Shown here in pieces: positions 34,000-42,708 of a stretch of 64,000 nt of DNA. The stretch comes from Bog-532 sp963828445 (GTDB lineage: Bacteria > Actinomycetota > Actinomycetes > Streptosporangiales > Streptosporangiaceae): positions 56,690 to 120,689 of the forward strand of contig CAWHFP010000013.1 of NCBI GenBank assembly GCA_963828445.1. Direction: 5' to 3'. Position 1 is the first letter of the stretch. The number at the start of each line of letters is the position of its first letter. The notes under the pieces were generated by a model that worked only from the letters and a program-made list of their open reading frames with translations, was not told the DNA's origin and searched no databases. Both the position numbers and the translations under genes were made by a program.

Positions 34000-35010
34000 T
34001 CATGGCTGGCCGCCCGGGTCATCCGGCCGAGCCGACTGGGCGAGGCGGTCGGCGGCCAGCGCGGCGAAGGCCGGGGACAGTTCGATGCCGGTGAAGGCGC
34101 GGCCGAGCCGGCGGGCGGCCAGGCCGGTGGTGCCGGGCCCGGTGAACGGGTCGAGCACTGTGCCACTCGGCTTGCATCCCGCTGCGATGCAGCGGGCGGG
34201 CAGATCGAGAGGGAAGGCGGCGAAGTGAGGTCCAGCGTAGGGGCGGGTGGGGATGGCCCACACGTCGCCGGGGTTGCGCCCGTTGGTGTGGACGCGGCGG
34301 GCCCGGCCGGGGCTGTAGCGGCGCGCGTCGCTGACCTGGCGAGCGTGCGGACCGTACTTGCCGGGCTGGGCGGGGTCGCGGCGGCCCGGTGGCCGGGCCG
34401 ACGCCGGGCGCGTGGTGGTGGCCGGGATGCGGATGGGGTCGAGGTCGAACCAGTAGGCGGCCTGCTTGACGAGTAGGAACAGCAGCTCGTAGCGGCAGTT
34501 GAGCCGGTCGCGGACCGATTCGGGCATGGCGTTGGGCTTGTGCCAGACGATGGCGTTCCGCAGAATCCAGCCGTCGTCCTGGAGGGCGAAGGCGACCCGC
34601 CAGGGCAACCCGAGCAGGTTCTTAGCCGCGACGCCGGCTGCCGACGGCTGGCCAAGATGCCGGCCTAGGTAGGTATGCAGGCCGGTCGGGCCTCCGCCGC
34701 TGGCGGAGTAGCTGTCGCCCAGGTTGAGCCAACAGGTGCCGTCGTCGGCCAGGACGCGGCGCGCTTCGGTGAACGTGGCCCGCAGCGTGGCTACGTAGCT
34801 GGCGGGGTTGGGTTCGCGGCCGTACTGGCGGGCCATGCCGTAGTCGCGTTTACCCCAGTAAGGCGGGCTGGTGACGATGCAGTCGGCGGAGCGGTCGGGC
34901 ATCTCGGCCAGGACTTCGCGGGCGTCGCCGACGTACAGGTAGTGGGTGTCCCGGTGCCAGTACGGGGGGCGCAGACGGCGCGGCGGCATCGGAATGGCGG
35001 GGTCAGTCAC
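34000..35010 (-). CDS. site-specific DNA methyltransferase (N4-cytosine/N6-adenine type)
   Basis: A 336-aa beta-group amino-methyltransferase. The catalytic motif IV is CIVTSPPYWGKRDYG (SPPY, usual for N4-cytosine), and the SAM motif I is DPFTGPGTTGLAARRLGRAF near the C-terminus, so the motif order is IV then I. A central segment RDRLNCRYELLFLLVKQAAY suits the family. GTG 35010 overlaps the 3' end of the FtsK-like gene by 8 bp, so it is translated as part of the transfer operon. No restriction partner is adjacent. It more likely protects the element from host restriction during transfer than forms a complete RM system. Confidence 0.88.
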   Translation of the reverse strand: MTDPAIPMPPRRLRPPYWHRDTHYLYVGDAREVLAEMPDRSADCIVTSPPYWGKRDYGMARQYGREPNPASYVATLRATFTEARRVLADDGTCWLNLGDSYSASGGGPTGLHTYLGRHLGQPSAAGVAAKNLLGLPWRVAFALQDDGWILRNAIVWHKPNAMPESVRDRLNCRYELLFLLVKQAAYWFDLDPIRIPATTTRPASARPPGRRDPAQPGKYGPHARQVSDARRYSPGRARRVHTNGRNPGDVWAIPTRPYAGPHFAAFPLDLPARCIAAGCKPSGTVLDPFTGPGTTGLAARRLGRAFTGIELSPAFAALAADRLAQSARPDDPGGQP

Positions 35011-36838
35011 GGGGCGGCTCCTGGGTCATCTGGGCGCGCCAGCGCCCGCGGCTGGCTTGGGTGGCGCGGCCGGCCTTGGCGTGATCGGCCAGCCGCCGGT
35101 ACAAGGTGGGCCGACTCATGCCGGTCAGGCGGAGCAGTTCGGCCACGTCGGTGCCCTCGTCGGGGGCCAGGCACAGCGCGAGCCACAGCGCGTCATCGGC
35201 GGTCGCCTCGGTGCCGCCCGCGTCCGCGCCGGCCGGTGCCAGGTCGGATGGGCCGCTGTCGCGGGACGGATCGGCGTTGGGAGCGGCCGGAGCGGTCTGC
35301 ATGGCTCGCTGGGAGGTGTCATCGAGTTCGGGTCGCTGCCCGGCATAGCGGGCGGCGGTGTCAGCTACGGCCTGGTTGGTGAGTAGGTAGGCGCGGGCTC
35401 GTTTCGGGCTGGTGTGCTCGAGGTCGCTGACCAGGAACTTGCCGGGCGCGTTGAGGGCGTGGGCCTGCCACCCGGCCGCGAGCATGCCCTGCCCGAGGAT
35501 CAGGTCGACGTCTTTGCGTTCGCGGACGCGGAACGCGATCCGCAGGTCCATCTGGGAGCGGACCGCGCCTTGGCCCATGGCCTTCTGGGTCGGCCGCTGG
35601 GTGGCCGCGATCAGCGTCACGGCCACCGCGCGGCCGAGCCGGGCGACGCTGTCCGCGTCCGGCATCGCCTCAGCGGCGTCGTCGGCCAGTTCGGCGTACT
35701 CGTCGATGACGATCACCAGCGCCGGGGCATCCGGGGACGGTTCCCAGGTCCGGCGTCCTTCGGCGGCGAGCTGGGCCGCGCGGGCGTGTACGATCGCCAC
35801 CGCGTCAGCCAGCAGGGTCCGGGCCTGGTCTTGGGTGGTGGCCAGCCGACCGAGGCACGCGGCCCATGGGCCCAGTTCCATGCCTCGCTTGAGGTCGATG
35901 GCCCAGATCACCACATCGGGGCAGGCCACCAGGTTGCCTATGACCACGTTCAGGCCGCCGCTCTTGCCCGAGCCGGTGCTGCCGCCGACCAGGCCGTGGC
36001 GGCGCAGGAACGACACCCCGCAGGGAGCGGCGTCCTCGAACGGGCCGAGGTCAATCGGTTCTGTGATCGAGGTCACCGACGGGCCGGGCCAGGGGATCGC
36101 GCCGGCGTGCGGGTCGAGGTCCAGCACCCGCAGTTCACAGCGATTGGCCAGGTCATCCGGGGTCGGGTAGACGCGGACCGCGCCCCGGAAGGTGCCCAGC
36201 GCCGATTCCAGCGCCGGAATCCGGGCGATCACATCGGTGATGGTCTGACCGCGTGCCAGCCGCAGCCGTGACCGCCAGCCCCACACGTCCACCAGCGCGG
36301 ACATGACCTGGGAGCCGGGCAGGCCGACCGCGCGGGCGATGTCGGGCCAGGCCTCAAGCTTGCGTTCGATGCAGACCTTCGCGCGCCGGCGCCGGTGCGC
36401 CCACCACGGCACAGACAGCACCAGGCCGCCGACGATGAGAGCTTGCGGGAGCGGCGGCGTGACCGGGCCAAGGATGACCGAGGCGGCCAGCCATCCCCCG
36501 GCGGCCAGCGCGAGCGTGGCCGCGTACACCCGTTCGATCATGGAGGCCAGCCCGGCTTTCGCGCCGGCGATGACCAGCGCGCAGGCGGCCACCGCGGCGA
36601 GGACGGCCGGCACCGGCCAGGCGTGCCGGTGGGTAGCGTGCAGCCACCAGCCGACTGCCAGCAGCAGGGCGCCGGCGTAGGCGGGGGCGAGTTCGGAGCG
36701 GTAGCGCCAGGCCCACCGCACCGCGGCCACGGCGAGACTTTCGGGCAGCTGGTCACCGCTGCTGATGACCATCATGGGCTGCAAGCCGGACCGGCGGGCG
36801 TGCCGGGCCTGCCGGCGCATCTTGCGGTAGCTGGTCAT
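35003..36838 (-). CDS. FtsK/SpoIIIE-like DNA translocase (TraB/TraSA type)
   Basis: A 611-aa conjugative dsDNA translocase. Two or more hydrophobic N-terminal segments (AYAGALLLAVGWWLHA, VLAAVAACALVIAGAKAG, LALAAGGWLAASVIL) anchor it. Walker A is GLVGGSTGSGKSGGLNVVIG and Walker B is PALVIVIDEYAELADDAAEA, with TLIAATQRPTQKAMGQGAVR as in FtsK-domain proteins. A winged-helix-like C-terminus (VAELLRLTGMSRPTLYRRLA) is the expected DNA-recognition domain that selects clt sites. In AICEs a single protein of this kind moves double-stranded DNA between mycelia. Its start overlaps the upstream 111-aa gene by 4 bp. Confidence 0.93.
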   Translation of the reverse strand: MTSYRKMRRQARHARRSGLQPMMVISSGDQLPESLAVAAVRWAWRYRSELAPAYAGALLLAVGWWLHATHRHAWPVPAVLAAVAACALVIAGAKAGLASMIERVYAATLALAAGGWLAASVILGPVTPPLPQALIVGGLVLSVPWWAHRRRRAKVCIERKLEAWPDIARAVGLPGSQVMSALVDVWGWRSRLRLARGQTITDVIARIPALESALGTFRGAVRVYPTPDDLANRCELRVLDLDPHAGAIPWPGPSVTSITEPIDLGPFEDAAPCGVSFLRRHGLVGGSTGSGKSGGLNVVIGNLVACPDVVIWAIDLKRGMELGPWAACLGRLATTQDQARTLLADAVAIVHARAAQLAAEGRRTWEPSPDAPALVIVIDEYAELADDAAEAMPDADSVARLGRAVAVTLIAATQRPTQKAMGQGAVRSQMDLRIAFRVRERKDVDLILGQGMLAAGWQAHALNAPGKFLVSDLEHTSPKRARAYLLTNQAVADTAARYAGQRPELDDTSQRAMQTAPAAPNADPSRDSGPSDLAPAGADAGGTEATADDALWLALCLAPDEGTDVAELLRLTGMSRPTLYRRLADHAKAGRATQASRGRWRAQMTQEPPRD

Positions 36839-37170
36839 CCGCGCCTCCCCGGGGCGGCCGGACGGTCGGCCAGCTCGTCACGCAGGTAGACCAGTGGATC
36901 GGTTTCGCCGTCCCGGTCGGCAGCCAGGGCGGCCAGGACAGCGGCCAGCAGGTTGGCACGGTCCAGGCGGACGGCGGCCAGGTCGGCGCGCTGGCGCACA
37001 ACCTCGGCGATGAGCCGCCCCGTGTCGGCCAGCGCGGCGGACAGGTAACGCCACACCTCGGTCATAGTGGGCAGCGAGCGGGAGAAGCCGGTGACGATGT
37101 GCCGGGCGTTGCGGTTCCTGGTGGCGATCTCGTACAGGTCGAGCGGGTCAGAGCGGGCGGGGTTGGTCAC
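36835..37170 (-). CDS. hypothetical transfer-operon protein, 111 aa
   Basis: Largely helical 111-aa protein (LAAVRLDRANLLAAVLAALA, LVYLRDELADRPAAPGRRG). It overlaps the start of the FtsK-like gene by 4 bp (ATGA) and so belongs to the same operon. No family recognised. Confidence 0.7.
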   Translation of the reverse strand: MTNPARSDPLDLYEIATRNRNARHIVTGFSRSLPTMTEVWRYLSAALADTGRLIAEVVRQRADLAAVRLDRANLLAAVLAALAADRDGETDPLVYLRDELADRPAAPGRRG

Positions 37171-37189
37171 TAGGCATCAGCTCCACAGG

Positions 37190-37378
37190 TCATGGCTTCG
37201 CGAGCCATTGGACGATGGCGGTGATGAGGCTGCGGATCTCCGGGGCGGCGGTCGTGGCCGCGAGCAGAAATCCGAAGATCAGGCAGACGACGGCCTGCCA
37301 GACGCGCAAGCCCATGTAGCGGTAGGCGACCCAGATGATCGCGGCGACGATGAGCACGAGCGGGACCGTGACGGTCAT
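37190..37378 (-). CDS. small two-helix membrane protein, 62 aa
   Basis: A 62-aa protein with two hydrophobic helices (VPLVLIVAAIIWVAYRYMGL and VWQAVVCLIFGFLLAATTAA). ATG 37378 overlaps the stop of the preceding Cys-rich gene by 4 bp and has AAAGGACA upstream. Comparable short membrane proteins (Spd-like) accompany tra genes in AICEs and may help plasmid spread between mycelial compartments. That role is inferred from context only. Confidence 0.75.
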   Translation of the reverse strand: MTVTVPLVLIVAAIIWVAYRYMGLRVWQAVVCLIFGFLLAATTAAPEIRSLITAIVQWLAKP

Positions 37379-37569
37379 GACGGCATGTCCTTTCGCTGGT
37401 TGCGGTCCGGGGTGAAACGGGCCGCGCGGCGCCGCGCGACGGTGCGGTAATGCGCGGCGCGGCGGTAACGCTGGCGGGCGCGGCACTTGGCACACCGTTT
37501 CGCTGCCTTGTCGCGCCGTGCGCCGCAGCGGCACCGTTTCCCCGGTGACGGGATCGTGAGGTTCGCCAT
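37375..37569 (-). CDS. Cys-rich basic mini-protein, 64 aa
   Basis: A short, very basic protein with a possible zinc knuckle: KRCRCGARRDKAAKRCAKCR has four cysteines in a CxC...CxxC pattern. ATG 37569 overlaps the upstream stop by one base (TGATG), and its own stop overlaps the next gene (ATGA). It is embedded in the transfer operon. Could bind DNA or RNA; unrecognised otherwise. Confidence 0.7.
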   Translation of the reverse strand: MANLTIPSPGKRCRCGARRDKAAKRCAKCRARQRYRRAAHYRTVARRRAARFTPDRNQRKDMPS

Positions 37570-37781
37570 CACCGCTCCTCGTCCTCGGCGGAGCCGGGGC
37601 GAGTGCCGCGGATATTGACCAGCAGCCGCCGCGACGCCGCCTGCGCGTGGGTGCAGGGGGCACGGTGAATGTCGCGGCGGCGGTCATCGCTGCTGATGCC
37701 GGCGGCGAGCAGGGCCAGCATTCCGGCCAGTACCCCAGCCAGGAACATTCCGGCCAGCAGAATCAGGACAACAGGGTTCAC
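37569..37781 (-). CDS. single-pass membrane protein of the transfer operon, 70 aa
   Basis: GTG 37781 is preceded by GGAGGCTGGCCG. An N-terminal membrane helix (NPVVLILLAGMFLAGVLAGM) is followed by a polar tail with RRDIHRAPCTHAQAASRRL. It overlaps both neighbours by 1-4 bp. An in-frame ORF extends upstream to 37901 but lacks coding character. Function unknown. Confidence 0.7.
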   Translation of the reverse strand: MNPVVLILLAGMFLAGVLAGMLALLAAGISSDDRRRDIHRAPCTHAQAASRRLLVNIRGTRPGSAEDEER

Positions 37782-38134
37782 CGGCCAGCCTCCTTGTCGT
37801 CGCCCGGCAGGACATTGCCGGCGTAAGAGTTCTGCGCATCGTGGTAAGCACGAGTGCGGGACGGAATCGCAATGACCCGGTAACTGACGGGGCCAAAGCA
37901 TTTCGAGGCGGTGTAATGCCCGTGCTTGGCAGTGCCGTCCTGGATGGCCGCGCCGAGCAGCCCCGCGACCCGGTTGACCTCCGCAAAGAGTGCGGAATCC
38001 GTGCCATCGGCCGGGAACACCAGCACGTTGACGATGTACGGCGCGGGAATGTCCGGGCTCGATTCCAGCAGTGCGGCCAATTCCCGCAATCCCCGGATCA
38101 CACCCGGCCGCCGCGCCTGATCGGCGTAAGTCAT
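37778..38134 (-). CDS. hypothetical AICE protein, 118 aa, first gene of the transfer operon
   Basis: A 118-aa soluble protein (VIRGLRELAALLESSPDIPA, YIVNVLVFPADGTDSALFAE, HGHYTASKCFGPVSYRVIAI) of a kind often seen at the head of actinobacterial integrative-element transfer operons. ATG 38134 opens the run of overlapping genes down to the methyltransferase (34000). A palindrome at 38235-38250, about 100 bp upstream, is the probable control site. Confidence 0.72.
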   Translation of the reverse strand: MTYADQARRPGVIRGLRELAALLESSPDIPAPYIVNVLVFPADGTDSALFAEVNRVAGLLGAAIQDGTAKHGHYTASKCFGPVSYRVIAIPSRTRAYHDAQNSYAGNVLPGDDKEAGR

Positions 38135-38234
38135 GACGACCAGCTCCCTTCCATTAATTCGAGCGGCTTACGGCACGAAATTAGGCCGGGAGGAAGGGAT
38201 CAACCCATTACGCGATGCGATATATCACGCGGGC

Positions 38235-38250
38235 GATGAGATATCTCATC
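38235..38250. promoter_or_regulatory. perfect palindrome upstream of the transfer operon
   Basis: GATGAGATATCTCATC is a perfect 16-bp palindrome about 100 bp upstream of the first transfer gene. Its TGAGATATC core recurs at 42611-42619 upstream of the XRE-type regulator, and a further partial copy ATGAGAT follows at 38251. This fits an operator for an element-encoded repressor. Confidence 0.6.
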
Positions 38251-38505
38251 ATGAGATTGACGCAGCGGTCGTAGCAGAATTTGGTCGCCCCGCCAATATC
38301 ACGGTGAGATACAGCCCCCGTAATGGCGGAAATGCACTTTGGACTTAACCAGTCATCGGACGGTGTGCTTAACTGACTGAGCACCATCAATGACCGGCGA
38401 GCAACCAAGGGAACGGGAAGCGCGCCATGGCTACAGGCATGTCCCGGCCAAGAGCTGGGTTGATCCCATCTGCGCACTGCATACGCCCAGCACGTCGGCT
38501 GACCG

Positions 38506-39414
38506 GTGGGAGTTGACGCACCACGGCATGAGCTAGACGAGCAACAGGCTCACGATCTCCTCAAGCAGGCATGCAGCATCGCCGGGCTTGATGCGGACGG
38601 AGCGCGCCTGCTACGCCTCGGCTCCAATGCCGTCTACCACCTGGCTACGCCGATCGTCGTCCGCATCTCTCGCCACGACGCCGACCAAGACTCGGCCCGC
38701 CGGTCCGTCGCAGTCGCCCGCTGGCTGGCGTCAGCCGACTACCCGGCCGTCCGAGCCATCAACGTTGACCAGCCCATCACCACCGACGGGCACGCGGTCA
38801 CCTTCTGGGCGTCCGTGTCCGACGAAGGCGACCAGTACGCGACAGTGGCCGAGGTCGCGGAAGTGTTCGCCCGCCTGCACAGGCTTGAAGTGCCCAGCTA
38901 CTTGCACCTTCCGCCACTGGAGCCGTTCGCTAATGCCAGGCAACGGATCATGAGCAACGCATGGCTCAGCCCAGACGATCGATCATTCCTTACCGATCAG
39001 CTAGCCGTACTGCAGGAAAAGTACGCCCGCCTGGAGTTCGTGCTCCCAGAGGGCGTCATCCATGGCGACGCGGGCATCGGAAACGTGCTGCACGACAGCC
39101 ACGGCCAGCCAGTAGTAATCGACCTCGACGGTTTCGCCATAGGCCCTCGCGAGTGGGACCTCGCGCTGACAGCCATCTACTACGACAGCTTCGGATGGCA
39201 CACAGGCGAAGAGTACGAGACGTTCGTCAGCGTCTACGGCTTCGACATCATGCAATGGCCCGGCTACCCAACTATGCGCGCTGTCCGCGAGTTCCTAATG
39301 GTTACGTGGGTTATCCAGAAGGCTGGAGAAAGCGATCGGATAGCCGCGGAAGCACGTAAGCGGATCACGGCACTTCGCGACAACACCAGCCGTAAATATT
39401 GGCAACCATACTGA
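38506..39414 (+). CDS. aminoglycoside phosphotransferase-like kinase
   Basis: A 302-aa APH-fold protein. The catalytic loop is GVIHGDAGIGNVLHDSHGQP (HGDxxxxN) and the metal aspartate lies in VVIDLDGFAIGPREWDLALT (DLDG). The nucleotide-site strand is LRLGSNAVYHLATPIVVRIS. Members phosphorylate antibiotics, sugars or unknown small molecules; the target cannot be read here. GTG 38506 starts the frame. It is carried inside the left element as cargo between the transfer operon and the HsdR_N-type gene, and transcribed away from the transfer operon. Confidence 0.85.
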   Translation: MGVDAPRHELDEQQAHDLLKQACSIAGLDADGARLLRLGSNAVYHLATPIVVRISRHDADQDSARRSVAVARWLASADYPAVRAINVDQPITTDGHAVTFWASVSDEGDQYATVAEVAEVFARLHRLEVPSYLHLPPLEPFANARQRIMSNAWLSPDDRSFLTDQLAVLQEKYARLEFVLPEGVIHGDAGIGNVLHDSHGQPVVIDLDGFAIGPREWDLALTAIYYDSFGWHTGEEYETFVSVYGFDIMQWPGYPTMRAVREFLMVTWVIQKAGESDRIAAEARKRITALRDNTSRKYWQPY

Positions 39415-39568
39415 CTATTCTTGCGCAGGAGCGCCTGAACTCAACTTCCGCTATACGCCGACGCGGATGTCGGCGCACAAGCGAACAGATATCGTTACAG
39501 CAAAACAGAAACGAGCTGAACACTTCCAGGGGTCAAGGTGACGCCCTATCGATTAAGGCATCTGCATG

Positions 39569-40744
39569 TCATTGCTGCTCAGCGGCTTCGAGAGGTCCGG
39601 CTGGCGTGTCAAACACAGACGAGTCCAACGCTGCCGACCCAGACGGCCCGCTATTCAGATAGTTAGTCACGGTGTTACGCAATTGATCGGCGTACTTGTA
39701 GATCTCCTCAAGAGACTGAATTGGCACGCGAGTCTCAGTCTTGTTCTTATCAAAGACGCCCAGGTATCTTTGCTTCCGGTTGAACCACAGGCGAGCAATT
39801 GGTTTCCGGTTATTGTTGTCAAGAATAACGGCATAATATGACTTGCCGTCCCGACCGATAACACGGTCAGCTGAGACATCACTGCAGACTATTGCACGCA
39901 CAATGCGGTGACCTTCAAGTTCTTCATCTGTCGTGATGACGTCATCTTGAAGATCGCCACCATCGGAGGAATCTGGCGTCAACGCCTGGACAGGACTCTT
40001 GGTCTCCGCAGTGGCCGCCTTGCTATCGTCCCCTAGAGCAGTGTTCAGCTTTCCTCTAACCTGCTCGTTCAAGAACTGATTCGTGGCCTTGACCACCAAA
40101 GGCGAAAATTCTTCGCGAATGCGTTGGGTGATGCTCTTGCCTGGATAAATCTGAGCAGCGAAAAGCCTGATAAATTCACTTGACGGCTCTTTGAACTCAG
40201 CGGCCAGCAAGCGCTTGATTTGACCAATGTACTTCAGTTCACCGGCAGCACTGACGACTGAGTCGAGGTCAAACGATTCTTTCGATAGCTTAGCGACCTC
40301 GGGTAGCAGTGTTTCATCAATAGCTGTTAGGTCGAGAACTAGGTAGGGCTTCTTATCCATCCGGTTTGGGCTATCCAGGTCTGTATAGAACTCGTAGGTT
40401 TCACCATTGGTGAGGATTGCGACTCGTGCATTGGTGACTGCAAAGTAGCGGTAGAGCTGCGAAGCGTGTTCCACACACAGAGGTTCAGAAACTTTCTTGA
40501 CCTCTATCAGGATTTGGACGTCACCGTTATGCACCAAGGCATAGTCAATCTTTTCACCCTTTTTGATCCCTACGTCAGCCACGAATTCAGGGGTTACTTC
40601 CAGCGGATTGAACACGTCGTAACCCAGCACGGTACTGATAAAGGGCATTACGAAGGCATTCTTAGTACCCTCTTCGGTCGCTATGCTGGCCTTCTGGTTG
40701 CGTACCTTGAGGGCGATCTCTTGAATCTTGTCCGCAATGTCCAC
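39569..40744 (-). CDS. orphan type I restriction endonuclease-like protein (HsdR_N nuclease domain)
   Basis: A 391-aa AT-richer gene. The N-terminal half is an HsdR_N-type PD-(D/E)xK nuclease: KIDYALVHNGDVQILIEVKK supplies the D...ExK triad, after AFVMPFISTVLGYDVFNPLE. Then QLYRYFAVTNARVAILTNGE follows as in stand-alone HsdR_N proteins. The C-terminal module YYAVILDNNNRKPIARLWFN and RYLGVFDKNKTETRVPIQSL is a small beta domain commonly attached to these. No helicase, HsdM or HsdS is nearby, so it is not a classical type I system. It may be a single-gene defence nuclease, possibly connected to the methyltransferase 5 kb away. Confidence 0.82.
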   Translation of the reverse strand: MDIADKIQEIALKVRNQKASIATEEGTKNAFVMPFISTVLGYDVFNPLEVTPEFVADVGIKKGEKIDYALVHNGDVQILIEVKKVSEPLCVEHASQLYRYFAVTNARVAILTNGETYEFYTDLDSPNRMDKKPYLVLDLTAIDETLLPEVAKLSKESFDLDSVVSAAGELKYIGQIKRLLAAEFKEPSSEFIRLFAAQIYPGKSITQRIREEFSPLVVKATNQFLNEQVRGKLNTALGDDSKAATAETKSPVQALTPDSSDGGDLQDDVITTDEELEGHRIVRAIVCSDVSADRVIGRDGKSYYAVILDNNNRKPIARLWFNRKQRYLGVFDKNKTETRVPIQSLEEIYKYADQLRNTVTNYLNSGPSGSAALDSSVFDTPAGPLEAAEQQ

Positions 40745-41066
40745 ATCTTCACCGTTTCGTCGAATTTTCGGCGCCTACGCCCGTGAATGCTGCTTGCTTC
40801 CCCCGACGACACGGACGCATCGATTCATAGTCCTGACGCGCAAGCAGTTGCCTCGGAGTACATGCCCGGGTGATCTCATGTCACAAACTTTCCCGCGTCC
40901 AACAGACCGCACGACCAAGCAGCGCAGACACCAAGCCGCTGACGTGGACAAATGGCGAGGAAGCGCTCCACGGCATGTCCGATTATGGGGGCGATCTGCG
41001 GGAAATCTTGGCAAAGCCACGCGCTAAGGAAGGCGAGAAGCCTTCGCTCCGGAGCGCCCGCATGTG
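40745..41066. other. intergenic region, no supported gene
   Basis: A 320-bp gap between the HsdR_N-type gene (start 40744) and the 3' end of the XRE-type regulator gene. Short frames exist on both strands but none shows a ribosome binding site with coding bias. It must contain the promoter of the nuclease gene. Confidence 0.5.
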
Positions 41067-42542
41067 CTAACTGGAGCCCGCGCCTGGTTTGGATGCGATG
41101 CGCCAAAGCCGTGAGGTGGAAGCTTGCCCGCTGAACTCGACTACTGCGCGGCTGTCAACGGCCCTGGCGAGACGTTGCCGAAACTCGCGCAGATAATTGA
41201 CGCACCGGGCCGACCGTATCTGTTCGCCGGCGGTCAGTGCTTTGAGAGCCACGCCACAGGCCTGTTCGGCTTCGCCTGCGGTCATATGGGCGTCGGCGAG
41301 GACGATGGTGGCGAAGAAGTCGCTGCGGAGGAAGGTCAGGTCATCGACGGCTGCGACGCTGGCGCTGGCGTACTGGGCCGCCTGGGTCGGCCGGCCGAGG
41401 TCGCGGAGGCAGTGGCCGAACTCGGCGGATAGCTCGGCCTCGTTGAAGTACTGAATCCATGGGGGGTCGTTGTCTGGGGTGCGGCGCTCGAATTCGCGTA
41501 CCGCGTCGGCCAGGGCACGGTCGCAGCCCGTGGCGTCACCGATCCGGGCCAGCGCACGGGCTTCCATGGTGTGGAAGTGCGAGACGAGAGTGGGCGTAGC
41601 GATGCCCTGGGTGCCTGTTCTGGCGGCGCGCGCAAGGTTGGCGGCCTCGCTGTACCGGCCGAGGTAGGTGGCCTGGTGGCTCATGGCGTCCAGGATGCTC
41701 GCGCCGAGCAGCCGGTCCCCGCCGGCTTGCGCGAGCGCGAGGGCCTGGACGAAGTACCGCTGCGCCAGCGCACTACCCGGCATGCTGTCGTAGCTCATCC
41801 AGGCGGCCAGCAGAGTCGCCTCGGCCACGGCCGAGAACAGCGCCTGACCGATGGCCTCGGTGTACTGGCCGTTCAGCAGGCGGGCGGCGTCCGCGTTCAA
41901 GTATTGGATCAAGGCTGCCCGCGCGTGGCCTCCGCCGAACCGGTCATCGAGCTGCCTGAACAGCTCCACCGTGACGCGGAACCTCTCGACGTCGGCCAAG
42001 CCGATGCAGACCGGCCGCGGTGCATCGCTGCCGGGCGTGGTGCCGGAATCGACCAGCCAGCGCAATGACACGTCGTTCCAGGCGTGCGGCTCGGGCTCTC
42101 CCCATGACACGGCCAGATGGCTGAGATCGGCTTGCCACAACTGGGTCAGATTCCCGGTGGCCTCCGCCACGGTTGCTGGGTAGATCAACCCGGCCTCGGC
42201 CGAGGAACCGTTTATCGGGGTCTGCCGGCCGGAAACGAGGCGTGGCTGCGAGGTATCAGCGGCCAGGCCGAGGGCCTGCCGAGCGGCACGAGGAATGCCC
42301 AGCCCGTCAGCGAAGGTCTGGAACGTCGAGGAGGCGCGCGGGGTGCGCTTGCCGGTCATGTACTCGCTCAGCCGGCCCTGCGGTATACCGGTCAGCTCAG
42401 AGATCTGTCCCTGCGTGACTTTGTTGGCGCCGAGGATGGCGATCACGCGGCCGAGATCGTGCCGAAGGCAGGCGTCGAGCACGTCAGGACGCCCGCAGAC
42501 CTCGGCAACAGTCGTGCGGACATCGGACACGCTTAAAGCCAT
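41067..42542 (-). CDS. XRE family regulator with TPR-like C-terminal domain
   Basis: A 491-aa protein from ATG 42542 (MALSVSDVRTTVAEV). The N-terminal Cro/XRE helix-turn-helix is NKVTQGQISELTGIPQGRLS followed by EYMTGKRTP. The remainder is a long helical repeat region (DRLLGASILDAMSHQATYLG, AANLARAARTGTQG, ATGCDRALADAVREFERRTP) typical of actinobacterial HTH-TPR regulators that respond to peptides or small ligands. A GGGAACGGGAAG stretch lies upstream. The TGAGATATC motif at 42611-42619 lies about 70 bp upstream, matching the palindrome before the transfer operon, so this gene may encode or be controlled by the element's master switch. Confidence 0.85.
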   Translation of the reverse strand: MALSVSDVRTTVAEVCGRPDVLDACLRHDLGRVIAILGANKVTQGQISELTGIPQGRLSEYMTGKRTPRASSTFQTFADGLGIPRAARQALGLAADTSQPRLVSGRQTPINGSSAEAGLIYPATVAEATGNLTQLWQADLSHLAVSWGEPEPHAWNDVSLRWLVDSGTTPGSDAPRPVCIGLADVERFRVTVELFRQLDDRFGGGHARAALIQYLNADAARLLNGQYTEAIGQALFSAVAEATLLAAWMSYDSMPGSALAQRYFVQALALAQAGGDRLLGASILDAMSHQATYLGRYSEAANLARAARTGTQGIATPTLVSHFHTMEARALARIGDATGCDRALADAVREFERRTPDNDPPWIQYFNEAELSAEFGHCLRDLGRPTQAAQYASASVAAVDDLTFLRSDFFATIVLADAHMTAGEAEQACGVALKALTAGEQIRSARCVNYLREFRQRLARAVDSRAVVEFSGQASTSRLWRIASKPGAGSS

Positions 42543-42708
42543 AGGCGCGCTTCCCGTTCCCTTGGTCGCTCGCCGTGAGTGACGTTTCACTCGGAACGTC
42601 AATACCACCATGAGATATCGGGGGAAGATGCGCAGAACGGTTCAAGGCGCTTGCCGAAGATTGTGCCGATTTCGGCAAGACAGCTTGAAGCGTGACGCGC
42701 CGGGATCG

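Noticed and set aside
38133..38348. 71-aa plus-strand ORF over the transfer operon promoter
   Set aside because: It covers the palindromic control region, has no ribosome binding site and no recognisable domain.
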